This document shows positions 27,817 to 36,491 of a stretch of DNA of 64,000 nucleotides, piece by piece (the first letter of the stretch is position 1; the number at the start of each line of letters is the position of its first letter). A program made the position numbers and the translations under genes. The notes under the pieces are model-generated. The model ran no database searches. It was not told the origin of the DNA and saw nothing but the letters and a program-made list of their open reading frames with translations. The DNA comes from Spirochaetota bacterium (GTDB lineage: Bacteria; Spirochaetota; Spirochaetia; Treponematales; Breznakiellaceae). The DNA lies in NCBI GenBank assembly GCA_023406985.1, contig JAEXTK010000060.1, positions 1 through 64,000 on the forward strand, written 5' to 3'.

Positions 27817-28545
27817 TTATATCGAAAGCGAGAAGACCATCCGCTCGGCCGGTCCCACCGAGCGGGTGAGTTCGAGCGGGCGTCCGTCGGCCAGCGCGGC
27901 GACCCGAGTCACCGCCATACCGGCCCGCGGACTGGGCCCGCCCACGCCGAGCAGCCCGGCATCTTCGGCGCTCAAGATCACCGCCTCGTACGTTTCGGTC
28001 CCGGCCGCCGGCGCGAGGCCGTAGCGGTCGGCCAAGGTCGCGTAGAGCGAATCCCGCGCGGGATCCGCCAGGGCGAAGCCGGGCACGAGGGCGGCGGGTA
28101 GGGCCGTACGCTCCAGGAGAACCGGAATGCCGTCGGCGATCCGCAAGCGTACGAGCCGATGCACCCGTGCCCCGGAATCCAGGGCGAGCCGCTCGATCTC
28201 GTCGCCGTCCGCCTCCGCCTCTCCCGACGAGAGGAGCACCGAAGTCGGTTCCCTCCCCGCGCGGCGCATATCTTCCGTGAAGGAATACAGGGGCTTGAGG
28301 TCGCGCACCAAGCGACGGCGCGCGAACGTCCCCCGTCCGCGCTCGCGCGAGACGAGCCGCTCCCGTTCAAGGAGGGCGAGGGCCTGCCGGACCGTGATCC
28401 GGCTCACCCGGAATTCATCGCAGAGTTCGGCTTCGGTCGGCATGCGGAAGCCGTCCGCGTACGGGCCGTTTTCTATCCGCGCACGGAGCTCGCGCGCGAT
28501 GCGGAGATACCGCGGCGAGGCTTCGGTCCCGGTATCGCGGATCAT
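27817..28545 (-). CDS. GntR/HutC-family transcriptional regulator (UTRA domain)
   Basis: 242 residues from ATG 28545, which overlaps the deoC stop by 4 bp (ATGA). The N-terminal winged helix is of GntR type (YLRIARELRARIENG, MPTEAELCDEFRVSRITVRQAL, RERGRGTFA). The C-terminal UTRA domain (about 90-235) binds a small effector; HutC-subfamily effectors are often sugars or sugar phosphates. Being cotranslated with deoC suggests that it controls deoxyribose or nucleoside catabolism, possibly by autoregulation at the AT-rich palindrome before deoC. The N-terminal extension seen in the longest frame is not used. Confidence 0.85.
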   Translation of the reverse strand: MIRDTGTEASPRYLRIARELRARIENGPYADGFRMPTEAELCDEFRVSRITVRQALALLERERLVSRERGRGTFARRRLVRDLKPLYSFTEDMRRAGREPTSVLLSSGEAEADGDEIERLALDSGARVHRLVRLRIADGIPVLLERTALPAALVPGFALADPARDSLYATLADRYGLAPAAGTETYEAVILSAEDAGLLGVGGPSPRAGMAVTRVAALADGRPLELTRSVGPAERMVFSLSI

Positions 28546-29228
28546 GACGCGCCGAGGCGGCGGGCGCATTCTTCGAGCACCGCGGCCGTGGTCGTGCAGC
28601 CGAACCGCGTCCCGCCGATTTCCCGCACGAGGAGCGCGGTGTCCAGCTCGCGGATGCCGCCGGCCGCTTTCACCTGGACCTTCTCCGAAACGGAGCGCCG
28701 CATGAGCCTGAGGTCCGCGAACGTCGCGCCGCCGGAGCCGAATCCGGTGGACGTCTTCACGAAATCGGCCCCCGCGCGCTCGGCGATCCCGCACGCCTTC
28801 TCTTTGAGCTCGTCGGTAAGGTAGCAGTTCTCCAAGATGACCTTCACGATCGCCCCGCGCCCGTGGGCCGCCGCGCAGACCGCCGCGATGTCCTTTTCCA
28901 CGTAGCCGAAATCGCGGCTCAGCAGTTTCGAAATATTGAGCACCATGTCCAGTTCCACCGCGCCGTCATCGATGGCCCGCTCGGCCTCGAAGACCTTGGT
29001 CGCGGTCGTGTTGTACCCATGGGGAAACCCGATCACCGTGGACACGAGGACGGAACTGCCGGCCAGGAGTTCCTTGACGAGCGCCACGTGCGACGGGGCG
29101 CAGCAGACCGAGGCCACCCCATATTTCCGGGCGACCGCGCAGCCCGCGCGGACATCCTCGTCCGTGAGATTGGGGCGGAGCAGGGAATGGTCGATCATTT
29201 TCGCGATCTCTTCGAGGGTATAGTCCAT
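28542..29228 (-). CDS. deoC: Deoxyribose-phosphate aldolase
   Basis: 228 residues. The class I aldolase barrel is complete: IDHSLLRPNLTDEDV, CVAPS-like CAPSHV, VIGFPHGYNTTATKVFEAERAI, ELDMVLNISKL, VKVILENCYLTDE, FVKTSTGFGSGGAT with the Schiff-base lysine, and VKAAGGIR. DeoC cleaves 2-deoxyribose-5-phosphate to glyceraldehyde-3-phosphate and acetaldehyde, the last step of deoxynucleoside catabolism. The start at 29228 is fixed by CTGGAGGAAT 5-6 nt upstream. The first gene of a deoC-gntR operon. Confidence 0.95.
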   Translation of the reverse strand: MDYTLEEIAKMIDHSLLRPNLTDEDVRAGCAVARKYGVASVCCAPSHVALVKELLAGSSVLVSTVIGFPHGYNTTATKVFEAERAIDDGAVELDMVLNISKLLSRDFGYVEKDIAAVCAAAHGRGAIVKVILENCYLTDELKEKACGIAERAGADFVKTSTGFGSGGATFADLRLMRRSVSEKVQVKAAGGIRELDTALLVREIGGTRFGCTTTAAVLEECARRLGAS

Positions 29229-29247
29229 CGATTCCTCCAGATTGATC

Positions 29248-29258
29248 ATAATATTATA
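29248..29258 (-). promoter_or_regulatory. deoC promoter -10 overlapping an AT-rich palindrome
   Basis: Minus strand TATAAT (29253-29258) overlaps the perfect 10-bp palindrome ATAATATTAT (29248-29257). The -35 is not clear. Such an element over the -10 would suit repression by the cotranscribed GntR protein; this link is inferred from position only. Confidence 0.45.
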
Positions 29259-29369
29259 ACAAATATGAACGCATGACCAGAGCCGCGCGCTTACCGCCGG
29301 GCCTTACCGCGCACCTCGGCGGCTTGCCTCCGAGGGCGGACATAGCGAGAATGGAGGAGAGGGAGGCCC

Positions 29370-29663
29370 ATGACCGAAACCACGGCTCGCATCATCGCCG
29401 TCCTCAAATCGCTTAAGCGCGGGACCGTTTCGAGCTACGGGGCCGTCGCGGCTGCCGCGGGCGTGCCGAACGGGGCACGATCGGTCGCGCGCGTGCTCCA
29501 TTCGATGAGCCGGACCGAGAACCTTCCCTGGCACCGCGTCGTGCGCTCCGACGGTAGGATAGCGCTTCCCCGCGGGGCAGGCTTCGAATTGCAGAAAGCG
29601 CTGCTCGAGAAAGAGGGAATTTCGGTTTCGGACGAGGGTCGCGTCAGCTTCGCGGTACGCTGA
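29370..29663 (+). CDS. Alkyltransferase-like (ATL) protein
   Basis: 97 residues, one MGMT DNA-binding domain. In place of the catalytic PCHRV of O6-alkylguanine transferases it has PWHRVV, i.e. Trp for the alkyl-accepting Cys. This is the mark of ATL proteins, which bind and flip O6-alkylguanine without repairing it and hand the lesion to nucleotide excision repair. The helix-turn-helix (TVSSYGAVAAAAG) and the ARSVARVL arginine finger region are present. SD GGAGGAGAGGGAGG precedes the ATG at 29370. No uvr gene is adjacent. Confidence 0.88.
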   Translation: MTETTARIIAVLKSLKRGTVSSYGAVAAAAGVPNGARSVARVLHSMSRTENLPWHRVVRSDGRIALPRGAGFELQKALLEKEGISVSDEGRVSFAVR

Positions 29664-29683
29664 ACCGGTTCGGCTCCCTCCGG

Positions 29684-31360
29684 CTAGTTCGGAGCTTCGG
29701 TTTCACCGGGGCGGAACGTCATCGCGAACCGGGTCCCGCAGCCGGCCGATCCCGCGAACTCGATTTCCGCGTTCAACTGATCGGCGAGGCTCCGGATGAG
29801 CGTAAGCCCCAACTTCTCCTTCCCCTTGATATCCTCCGGCAACCCGATGCCGTCGTCTACGACGGAAAAGACCACCCTTCGGTCCGGCTCGTACTTGAGG
29901 CTCACCGCGATGGTTCCGCCGTCTCGGCGATCGGCCGGAAACGCGTGGAGGTACGCGTTCGTGAGGACTTCGTTGGCGATGAGCCCGAAGGGTACCGCGC
30001 GGTCGATCTCCAAGACGATTTGATCGAAATCCGAGGAGAAATGGATCCGGTCCTCCGCTTCGGCGCCGTTCCGCACCGACACCGAGAGCCGGGAGAGGTA
30101 TTCCGCCAGGCCGACATGGTCGAGGGATTCCGACGAATAGAGTTCCTCGTGGACGAACGCCATCGCGAGCACCCTTCGCCGGCTCTCCTGGAGCGCGGCC
30201 GCCGTAGCCTCGTCGCTGTCATCCGCCTGGAGGCTCAGCAGGCTCGCGACGACCTGGAGGTTGTTCTTCACGCGATGCCGGATTTCCCTGAACATCGCAT
30301 CCCGCTCCTGGAGGCTCGCCGCCAAGAGGCGCCGATCGCGCTCGTTTTCCAGGAATGATCGCTCCAGGGCGTCGAGGGTCCTGTTGATGATCTCGGCGAA
30401 CCGGGCGAGTTCATCGCGTCCGGAGATATGCACGCGGAGCGTAGGCGCGCCGGAGGCCGCGATCAGTTCCATATCGCGACCGAGGAAAGAGAGGCGCCGC
30501 AAGACCAGCCGCGACATGAGGATCAAGGTCGCCCCGCCTATCGCCAAGGTAACGAGGGCCAGGATGAGCACCAAGCCGAGGAAGAGCGGGGCGCTGATTC
30601 CCATATGGGGTGTCTGGGTGGAGACCACGGCCTCCGCGGCATCGTTTCCTACGCCCGGAAGGCGCCCCCGCGCCTCCGGTATTCCATGCTCCGTCCGAGC
30701 GAGCACGACCGGATGTACTCGATCCCGCCTCGTCGCGGCCTCTACCCGTACGATCGTGCCGGTAAGCCGAGCCCAGCGCTCCACTCGTTCCGGGCCGAGC
30801 GAGCGGGTCATGATGAGAATGCCGGCGGGCGGGCCCGACCCGTCGCTCCTGAAGATTTGGCGCGCGCAGGCAAGCTCTATTCCGGAACTCGTGACCACCA
30901 CCGCGGACGCCAGGCCCTCGGCCTCGGCGCGCGCATACAGGGACGAGCCGGGGCCTATTTCCCAAAGCGTCGGGGGCGGGTCGCGTTCCGACGTCCCGTC
31001 CTGGGTCGGGATCACCTTCGATATGATGAGTTCGTCATCGGTATCGTAGATGGCGATTCGGGCGAGCCGGATGGCGCGGAGCGCCCCATCGTAGAGGTTG
31101 GCTTCCGCAAAACCGGGATTCCTGCCGAGGACGTACTCGTAGGTATCGTCCCATACGCCCCAGTCGGTAGCTACCAGGGCGATCTGGTCCAAATCGTCCT
31201 GGGCCAGGGCGAACACGCGATCGAAGGCCTCCCGGGTCGCCTGCCGCTCCATCGTATCGACCCCGCGCGTGTAAAAAAGGCGCGCCAATCCGACGAACGC
31301 GCCGGTCGCGCACACAAAAGCGATGATCACTATGGTGATGGTCTTCCCGCGAATATCCAC
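29684..31360 (-). CDS. CHASE4-domain sensor histidine kinase (HisKA_2 type)
   Basis: 558 residues from a GTG at 31360 (GAGGG 5-6 nt upstream). TM1 (about 8-28), a periplasmic CHASE4 domain (DWGVWDDTYEYV is its signature), TM2 (about 245-275), HAMP-like linker, then a HisKA_2 dimerisation helix with the phosphorylatable His in REIRHRVKNNLQV, and an HATPase_c domain (LIANEVLTNAYLHAFP N-box, VDDGIGLPED G1 box, LGLTLIRSLADQL). No response regulator gene lies beside it, so it is an orphan kinase. Stimulus unknown; CHASE4 domains are extracellular ligand sensors. Confidence 0.88.
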   Translation of the reverse strand: MDIRGKTITIVIIAFVCATGAFVGLARLFYTRGVDTMERQATREAFDRVFALAQDDLDQIALVATDWGVWDDTYEYVLGRNPGFAEANLYDGALRAIRLARIAIYDTDDELIISKVIPTQDGTSERDPPPTLWEIGPGSSLYARAEAEGLASAVVVTSSGIELACARQIFRSDGSGPPAGILIMTRSLGPERVERWARLTGTIVRVEAATRRDRVHPVVLARTEHGIPEARGRLPGVGNDAAEAVVSTQTPHMGISAPLFLGLVLILALVTLAIGGATLILMSRLVLRRLSFLGRDMELIAASGAPTLRVHISGRDELARFAEIINRTLDALERSFLENERDRRLLAASLQERDAMFREIRHRVKNNLQVVASLLSLQADDSDEATAAALQESRRRVLAMAFVHEELYSSESLDHVGLAEYLSRLSVSVRNGAEAEDRIHFSSDFDQIVLEIDRAVPFGLIANEVLTNAYLHAFPADRRDGGTIAVSLKYEPDRRVVFSVVDDGIGLPEDIKGKEKLGLTLIRSLADQLNAEIEFAGSAGCGTRFAMTFRPGETEAPN

Positions 31361-31428
31361 GCTACCCTCGCATTTAATATTATGGATATTTTAGAAATTG
31401 TAAAGGTTTCCGTTTGAACGTACACCCG
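31361..31428. promoter_or_regulatory. AT-rich promoter region of the histidine kinase gene
   Basis: 68 bp of AT-rich sequence between the glutamate dehydrogenase stop and the kinase GTG. On the minus strand TTTACA is followed at 17 nt by AATATT, or TTACAA at 17 nt by ATATTA. It suggests an independent promoter rather than read-through, but the exact hexamers are ambiguous. Confidence 0.35.
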
Positions 31429-34374
31429 CTAGGCGCGCCCCCGCGCGGCCAACAGGTCCGCTTCCGGGTGGGCCAGGTACGGCCCGAGCAGCCGCAGGGT
31501 TTCCGGATCCAGCGACGCCTCCATCGCGGTCCGCACCGCCCCGTCCATTCGGGAAAGGTAGGCCGCGAGCACGCGGAGCTGGGAATTGACGAACCCGGCG
31601 GTCCGCATGGATACCTCGTGCTCCTTCGCGAAACGCCAATCCTCGTTCGTCGCCGCGAACATGATGTCCCGGAGCAGGAGATTCCAGGCGAGGGTCGTCT
31701 CGTCGCTCTCCGGCTCCGCGAGGATGGCCTTGAAGCGTTCTCCGAATTCGGGCATCACGTACGGGTCCATGCAGTCGGGATCGTATCGACGTTTCCTGAG
31801 TATCTCGGCTTCGTACCGGAAACGGTCCGAAAGGTTACGCAGCCATTCAAAGTAGCTCGCCGTGACGCCGGCTCCGTTCGCGAGGAAATCGTAGAGCACC
31901 GTGACGCCCCGCTCGGAGAGTATGCGTTCCGCCCGAGAACTGTTCGGTCCGTTCGCGCCGCACACCTCGATCTTCGCGCGGATACGGCCCGCGTTCTCCT
32001 CGGTGACGGCGTTTTCCAGCGCGGCGGGAGCCACTATGTCGCACTCGAGTTCCAGGATGCGCGCTCCCGCATCGGCGCCGACGAGCCGCTCCCGTACGTT
32101 CTTGACGGCATGGATCACCGACGCGCGCTTTTCCTTCTCCGGATGGGCGCGCGAATTTTCCACCGCGGCCAGGATCTCCGCGGGATCGAGCGAGTCGCCG
32201 ATCACGGCGCCGCCGGCGTCGGCCACGGCGATCAGGTTGACGCCGTACGGGGCGAGGGAGGAGATGAGCGCCCCGCCCACTTTCCCCGAGCCCTGGACCA
32301 CGAGCGTCTTGCCGGCGAGGAGGGCCGGAAATACGCGCTCGTTCAACAGCTTCCAATCGGTATCCGAAATCAGCCGCCCCGAAAGCCGAATTCGGGCGGT
32401 ACCCATGTGCGCCCGTTCCACCGCATAGGATTCCGACGATTCCTCCCGCAGGATGGCCCGCTCATCCACCGCGCAGGCGGTGCGGAGCGCCGCTTCCTCC
32501 GTCGCGGTGAGCGGCCGCGACGGGGTCCATTTCCCTTCCAAGTACCGGTTTCCGACCGCGGCCAACGTCGCATACGCCATGCCGAGCCCCGTCGCGGCTC
32601 CCCTCGCCGCGATACCGCGCCGCGGCTTTCCGGTGACCTGGGCGGCCGCGACGAGTTCGAGGTATTCCTCGCTGCTCGCCAACTCGCGCAGGACGCTAGA
32701 GTCGGTCCAGTCCACGTCGAAGTGGTCGCGGAGCATGCGGCGCGCCTCTTCCACCGACACGATGCGCGAGCCGATCATCGACACGCCGCTCTTGAGTCCG
32801 TACGCCATCATCGCCAAGTCGCGCAGCGCGCTCTTGAAGCCCTCGAACATCTGGCCGATCTCTTTCGGACCGCAGCCGACGTCGCCCGCGGGGACGTCCC
32901 GCATCGGGCCCGAGACGAGGATGAGGCTGCGGCCGAAGCTGGACAGGGTGTCGAAAAAGTCGATGGCGTTGCCCGCGAAGTCGCGGGGATCCAGCATGAG
33001 GCCGCCTTTCGCGCCGCCGAACAGGATACGGCTCCGCGCGCACTTCCACGTCATCATGAACGAGAGGGCCGCGACCTCATCGAAGCTGACGATAGGGTCG
33101 ATCCGGAGACCGCCTTTCGCCGGGCCGCGAACCGACGAATGCTTGATCCGATAGCCGGGGACGTTCACCGAAGCCCCGTTCGCCTGCGCGCTTACGAAAA
33201 ACTCGTCGAAGGCGTCGTAGCCGAGGAGCAGGCGGAGCGCCCGCGGAGACTTCTCGACGCCGGTAACTTTGGCCGCTTCCAGAAAATCGGTGACGCTGTT
33301 GAGGTAAAAACTTCCGAGCTCGGGACCGGTCCCCTCCGGCCCGTTCTCCCTGCAGAGCGCCCGGAGCTCGTCCAGGGCGCGGACGGCATCGGCCTCATCA
33401 GTTCCCGCCGACAGCCGCCGGAGAATGCCCTCGATCCGGGAATCGAGCGCGCTCCGCCGCGCGTCGAGCCCCGCAGCCGCCACCTTAAGCTCCGCGAGCT
33501 CCGCTTCCAATCCCGATAGATCGTAGACGGAGGAGAAATAGACGGAGAGTATGCCGACGTCCCCGTCCGCGTGGCGGAACAAGTCGAAGTAGCTCCGCGA
33601 TAGGTTGATGCCCCTGCGCTCAAAGATGCGAAGCGTTTCCGTGATGAATCGCGGTCCCGGATCGGAGAGGCCCACCATGACCCGCGTGGCCCGCTCCTTC
33701 TTTCCCGTATCACCCTCGTAGCGGACTTCGGCGATATCCGTCACGACGAGTCCCGCATCCACGACGCGGTCGTAGAAGACCAGGTGCCGTTCCGACCGCC
33801 GGGGCTCCATCGTGGACTGGATTTCTTCCAATAGGTAGCGCGGAGAAAGGCTCTCCACGAAGCGATCCGCGCGGAGAAGGTCGCGGTTGTCGCCGTAACG
33901 ACGCAGTTCTTCCTTGAGCGCTCCCACGGCCGCGGCCTGTTCCGCGGAGAACCGCGGATTTTCGTTGACCAGTTTTTCCAGGCGGACGATGCGGACGCCG
34001 CTCCGCGTGCTCTCCGAATCGAAGGAGGCGATGCGCATGGACGCGTTTTGTTCGATGATGCGCTCCAAGCGTCCGGGGATGTCGCGGCCGACGTTGATGA
34101 GGTAGGTGATCACGCGCGAGTCGTCGCTCACGTGGTGGATCTGGCCGGTATTCGCCGCGAGCAGCCGCGTCACGATGAAGAGGTGCCGGGCGATCTCTTC
34201 CGGGCTGTTCGAATGGAAATACCACGGGGGAAGCCGGTTGTCGGAGAAATAACTCGCGACGAGCTTTTCCCGCATATTGATGTCCATCTTGTAATTCGAC
34301 TCGAGGATGCCGCCGACCCGCGCCTCGATGTCATGAAGCAATGCCGCCTGATACCGAATCCTCGTTTCCGCCAT
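31429..34374 (-). CDS. NAD-glutamate dehydrogenase, large (about 115 kDa) class
   Basis: 981 residues, twice the size of the common hexameric GDH. The C-terminal half holds the dehydrogenase: substrate-binding RGPAKGGLRIDPIVSFDEV, catalytic-lysine region FGGAKGGLMLDPRDF, RDVPAGDVGCGPKEIGQMF, and the NAD-binding fold VVQGSGKVGGALISSLAPYGV. The N-terminal half (about 1-370) is regulatory, with an ACT-like stretch (VMVGLSDPGPRFITETLRIFERRGIN). This class, known from fungi and some bacteria, oxidatively deaminates glutamate to 2-oxoglutarate. SD GGAGG is 5 nt upstream, with promoter TTGCGG-N17-TAGGAT. Confidence 0.88.
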   Translation of the reverse strand: MAETRIRYQAALLHDIEARVGGILESNYKMDINMREKLVASYFSDNRLPPWYFHSNSPEEIARHLFIVTRLLAANTGQIHHVSDDSRVITYLINVGRDIPGRLERIIEQNASMRIASFDSESTRSGVRIVRLEKLVNENPRFSAEQAAAVGALKEELRRYGDNRDLLRADRFVESLSPRYLLEEIQSTMEPRRSERHLVFYDRVVDAGLVVTDIAEVRYEGDTGKKERATRVMVGLSDPGPRFITETLRIFERRGINLSRSYFDLFRHADGDVGILSVYFSSVYDLSGLEAELAELKVAAAGLDARRSALDSRIEGILRRLSAGTDEADAVRALDELRALCRENGPEGTGPELGSFYLNSVTDFLEAAKVTGVEKSPRALRLLLGYDAFDEFFVSAQANGASVNVPGYRIKHSSVRGPAKGGLRIDPIVSFDEVAALSFMMTWKCARSRILFGGAKGGLMLDPRDFAGNAIDFFDTLSSFGRSLILVSGPMRDVPAGDVGCGPKEIGQMFEGFKSALRDLAMMAYGLKSGVSMIGSRIVSVEEARRMLRDHFDVDWTDSSVLRELASSEEYLELVAAAQVTGKPRRGIAARGAATGLGMAYATLAAVGNRYLEGKWTPSRPLTATEEAALRTACAVDERAILREESSESYAVERAHMGTARIRLSGRLISDTDWKLLNERVFPALLAGKTLVVQGSGKVGGALISSLAPYGVNLIAVADAGGAVIGDSLDPAEILAAVENSRAHPEKEKRASVIHAVKNVRERLVGADAGARILELECDIVAPAALENAVTEENAGRIRAKIEVCGANGPNSSRAERILSERGVTVLYDFLANGAGVTASYFEWLRNLSDRFRYEAEILRKRRYDPDCMDPYVMPEFGERFKAILAEPESDETTLAWNLLLRDIMFAATNEDWRFAKEHEVSMRTAGFVNSQLRVLAAYLSRMDGAVRTAMEASLDPETLRLLGPYLAHPEADLLAARGRA

Positions 34375-34397
34375 CGCAGCCTCCCGATCGCCCTACC

Positions 34398-34426
34398 ATC
34401 CTAGACCCGCCGTCCCTTATCCGCAA
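34398..34426 (-). promoter_or_regulatory. Glutamate dehydrogenase promoter
   Basis: Minus strand TTGCGG (34421-34426), 17 nt, TAGGAT (34398-34403). The leader of about 17 nt contains GGGAGG. Confidence 0.5.
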
Positions 34427-34446
34427 GGAAGGCCGGCGCGGACGGC

Positions 34447-34476
34447 TTGACGGCGCTCCCCGTTCCGGGCTCATAT
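34447..34476 (+). promoter_or_regulatory. Promoter of the PHP phosphatase gene, leaderless
   Basis: TTGACG (34447-34452), 18 nt, TCATAT (34471-34476). The ATG at 34486 follows after 9 nt with no SD. Confidence 0.5.
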
Positions 34477-34485
34477 GGGGCACCG

Positions 34486-35301
34486 ATGAACAACTACCAC
34501 ACTCACACGTTCCGCTGCGGCCACGCGTCGGGCGATGTCGGCGACTACGTGCTCGCCGCGCGGGCGGCGGGACTCTCCGAGCTCGGCTTCTCGGACCATG
34601 TTCCGTTCCCCGACGGCCTTTGGCCGGAATCGCGCATGTCCATGGACGATGTCGGCGGCTACCTCTCCGCCGTTTCGGCGGCCGCGGAAGCGGAACGGAC
34701 GCGCGCCGGAGGCGGCATCGCGATACTCTCCGGCTTCGAATGCGAATGGCGCGATACGATGGACGGTTACCTCCGCGACCTTGTCCCCACCCTCGGTCTC
34801 GATTACCTGGTCGCGGGCGTCCACTGGGTTCCCTTCCAGGGCGAATGGATTCCGACGACGCACATCACCCGGAAACGGGAACTCCGCGCCTTCGCCGACT
34901 ATACCGTCAAGACCATCCGCAGCGGCCTATTCGCCTTCCTCGCCCATCCCGATATCTTTTGCGCCCGGTGGTACGAGTGGGACGACGAGGCCCGCGCCTG
35001 CTCGAGGGAAATCCTCGCGGCCGCGGAAGCGGAACGCCTTCCCTTGGAGATCAACGGCTATGGACTCCGCAAGCCCTACACCGACTCCGCGGAAGGGCGC
35101 CGCCCGCAATACCCCTGCCTCCGCTTTTGGGAACTCGCCGCGGAATACGACATCGAGGTGCTCGTGAATTCAGACGCGCATCGGGCGATGGACGTCGCGG
35201 CCAGCCTCCACGAAGGAAGGGCCATCGCGGAACTCTTCGGCCTTCGCCTCATCGACCGCCTCCCGGCGCGATCGGCGGCTCCGGCGGTTCTCGAGTCCTG
35301 A
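34486..35301 (+). CDS. PHP-domain phosphatase (HisJ-like histidinol-phosphatase)
   Basis: 271 residues. PHP metal-binding motifs: YHTHTFRCGHASG (motif I), LGFSDHVPFP (motif II), SGFECEW (Glu), YLVAGVHW, FLAHPDIF (motif III) and LVNSDAHR (motif IV). The closest pattern is the HisJ/HisK type of histidinol-phosphate phosphatase; no other his gene is in the window, so the substrate is uncertain. The ATG at 34486 is placed by the motif start and the promoter (TCATAT ending 9 nt upstream). Divergent from the glutamate dehydrogenase. Confidence 0.8.
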   Translation: MNNYHTHTFRCGHASGDVGDYVLAARAAGLSELGFSDHVPFPDGLWPESRMSMDDVGGYLSAVSAAAEAERTRAGGGIAILSGFECEWRDTMDGYLRDLVPTLGLDYLVAGVHWVPFQGEWIPTTHITRKRELRAFADYTVKTIRSGLFAFLAHPDIFCARWYEWDDEARACSREILAAAEAERLPLEINGYGLRKPYTDSAEGRRPQYPCLRFWELAAEYDIEVLVNSDAHRAMDVAASLHEGRAIAELFGLRLIDRLPARSAAPAVLES

Positions 35302-35325
35302 GCGGCGACCGATTCTTTCCACGCT

Positions 35326-36171
35326 TCAAGACGGGGAAGAGGACAGACGCTCGTAAGGATCTTGTCGATAGAAACGCGCGAGTAATCGATACACGTCGGG
35401 AAAGTCGGACCTGAGCACCACCGGCTTCTCGAAAAAGTATTCCGTGCACACCGCGAAAAATTCGTCCGGCGAGAACGCGGCGTACGAATCGATGCGTATC
35501 CTGCCGCCCTTCTTCCGGCGCGCGCCCCGCTTATTCCTCCCGGCGGACGATCCGCGCGCCGGGGGCCGCTCCTCCGCGGCGCGCATCCTCTCGAAGGCCG
35601 CGACGAAAACCTCGCGCCATTCCGCGTAGTCCATATCCGACGGCAGCGGGGGACACCCGTCGAACGCGCCGTCCGCGCCGTCGATCTTGTGCGCGGCCTC
35701 GTGGATGACGACGTTGTAGCCGTCGCCCCACCCGGACTCGTCGACGTCGGTCATGGAGAGCACGACCGGCCCCAGGTGAAGCACTTCGCCGCCGAGTTCA
35801 TCCTCGTACTCATGGACGACGCCCGCCGCGTCCGTCTCGGTACGCGTGATCTCATAGGCGTCGCCCGTCACGATGATCGTCTTCCAATCCGCGTACCAAT
35901 CCAAGCCCAGCTCGAGGATGGGCAGACAGGCTTGCGCCGCCGTGGAAACGCGGAACGCGTCGTCCACTTCAGCGTCGCGGACGGGGTGGAAGGCTTTTTC
36001 CGCGAGGAATATCGTGGCGAGATCGCGCAATCGCCTGCGCTCGCCCTCGTCGAGGCGCGCGAAGATCTTGTGCTCTTTGAGCGCCCACGCCCAAAGTTCT
36101 TCGGGAATCGGTTTGGTTCGCAGTATCCGCGCGCGCCGTCGTTCGCGCAGGGAGCGGAAGAGGCCCATCAT
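35326..36171 (-). CDS. mtfA: MtfA-like zinc metallopeptidase (M90 family)
   Basis: 281 residues. The motif VIHEAAHKID carries HExxH, and the flanking GYNVVIHEAAHKIDGADGAFDGCPPL and ECTEYFFEKP-like VCTEYFFEKPVVLRSDFPDVYRLLARFYRQDP agree with MtfA, a zinc peptidase linked in E. coli to control of the Mlc/PTS glucose system. The third ligand (Glu of CTEYFFE) is present. Between the two blocks is a basic insert of about 30 residues rich in Arg/Lys/Gly. It follows yjfB by 32 nt on the same strand, so it probably shares its promoter; no SD is visible. Confidence 0.85.
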   Translation of the reverse strand: MMGLFRSLRERRRARILRTKPIPEELWAWALKEHKIFARLDEGERRRLRDLATIFLAEKAFHPVRDAEVDDAFRVSTAAQACLPILELGLDWYADWKTIIVTGDAYEITRTETDAAGVVHEYEDELGGEVLHLGPVVLSMTDVDESGWGDGYNVVIHEAAHKIDGADGAFDGCPPLPSDMDYAEWREVFVAAFERMRAAEERPPARGSSAGRNKRGARRKKGGRIRIDSYAAFSPDEFFAVCTEYFFEKPVVLRSDFPDVYRLLARFYRQDPYERLSSSPS

Positions 36172-36203
36172 GCAAGGCCGGTCGCGGCGCCGCCGGAGAC
36201 GGC

Positions 36204-36398
36204 TTAGGCCTGGAGGTCGACGAGGCGGCCGAGCGCCGGATCGGCGATCCTCTCGGCGGGCGCGGCGGCCTCCAGCATTTTCGCGAGGGAGGCGGATTGT
36301 TCCGTCGCGAAATCCAAGGCTTTGCCCATCACCGCCATGGAGACCTGATCCTGAATGCGCTGAGCGGATAAGTCCATAGAAAGACGCGCGATATCCAT
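36204..36398 (-). CDS. yjfB: YjfB-family small motility-associated protein
   Basis: 64 residues. The start MDIARLSMDLSAQRIQDQVSMAV and the tail ending in LVDLQA follow the YjfB (putative motility protein) pattern: an MDI-x-LSM-x-LS N-terminus, helix with AVxxKAxD-like AVMGKALDFA, and a short C-terminal hydrophobic end. In Bacillus the gene belongs to the sigma-D motility regulon; the molecular function is unknown. The promoter TTGACG-N17-TACAGT ends 6 nt before the ATG, so the mRNA would begin at the ATG itself. Confidence 0.75.
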   Translation of the reverse strand: MDIARLSMDLSAQRIQDQVSMAVMGKALDFATEQSASLAKMLEAAAPAERIADPALGRLVDLQA

Positions 36399-36404
36399 GC
36401 CGTG

Positions 36405-36433
36405 ACTGTAGCTTTACGGTGGGGCGGCGTCAA
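36405..36433 (-). promoter_or_regulatory. yjfB-mtfA promoter, leaderless
   Basis: Minus strand TTGACG (36428-36433), 17-nt spacer, TACAGT (36405-36410), then 6 nt to the ATG at 36398. No room for an SD. Confidence 0.65.
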
Positions 36434-36453
36434 GCGCACCGCGGATCCCGTCA

Positions 36454-36482
36454 TTGAAAGCGATCCGCCTCCATGCTATCCT
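36454..36482 (+). promoter_or_regulatory. moxR operon promoter, leaderless
   Basis: TTGAAA (36454-36459), 17-nt spacer, TATCCT (36477-36482), then 9 nt to the ATG at 36492. No SD. Divergent from the yjfB promoter, with the two -35 elements 20 bp apart. Confidence 0.7.
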
Positions 36483-36491
36483 TGCCTCAGG

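Noticed and set aside
29664..29683. GAACCGGTTC palindrome between the ATL and kinase genes
   Set aside because: A loopless 10-bp palindrome without T-run; too short to call an operator or terminator.
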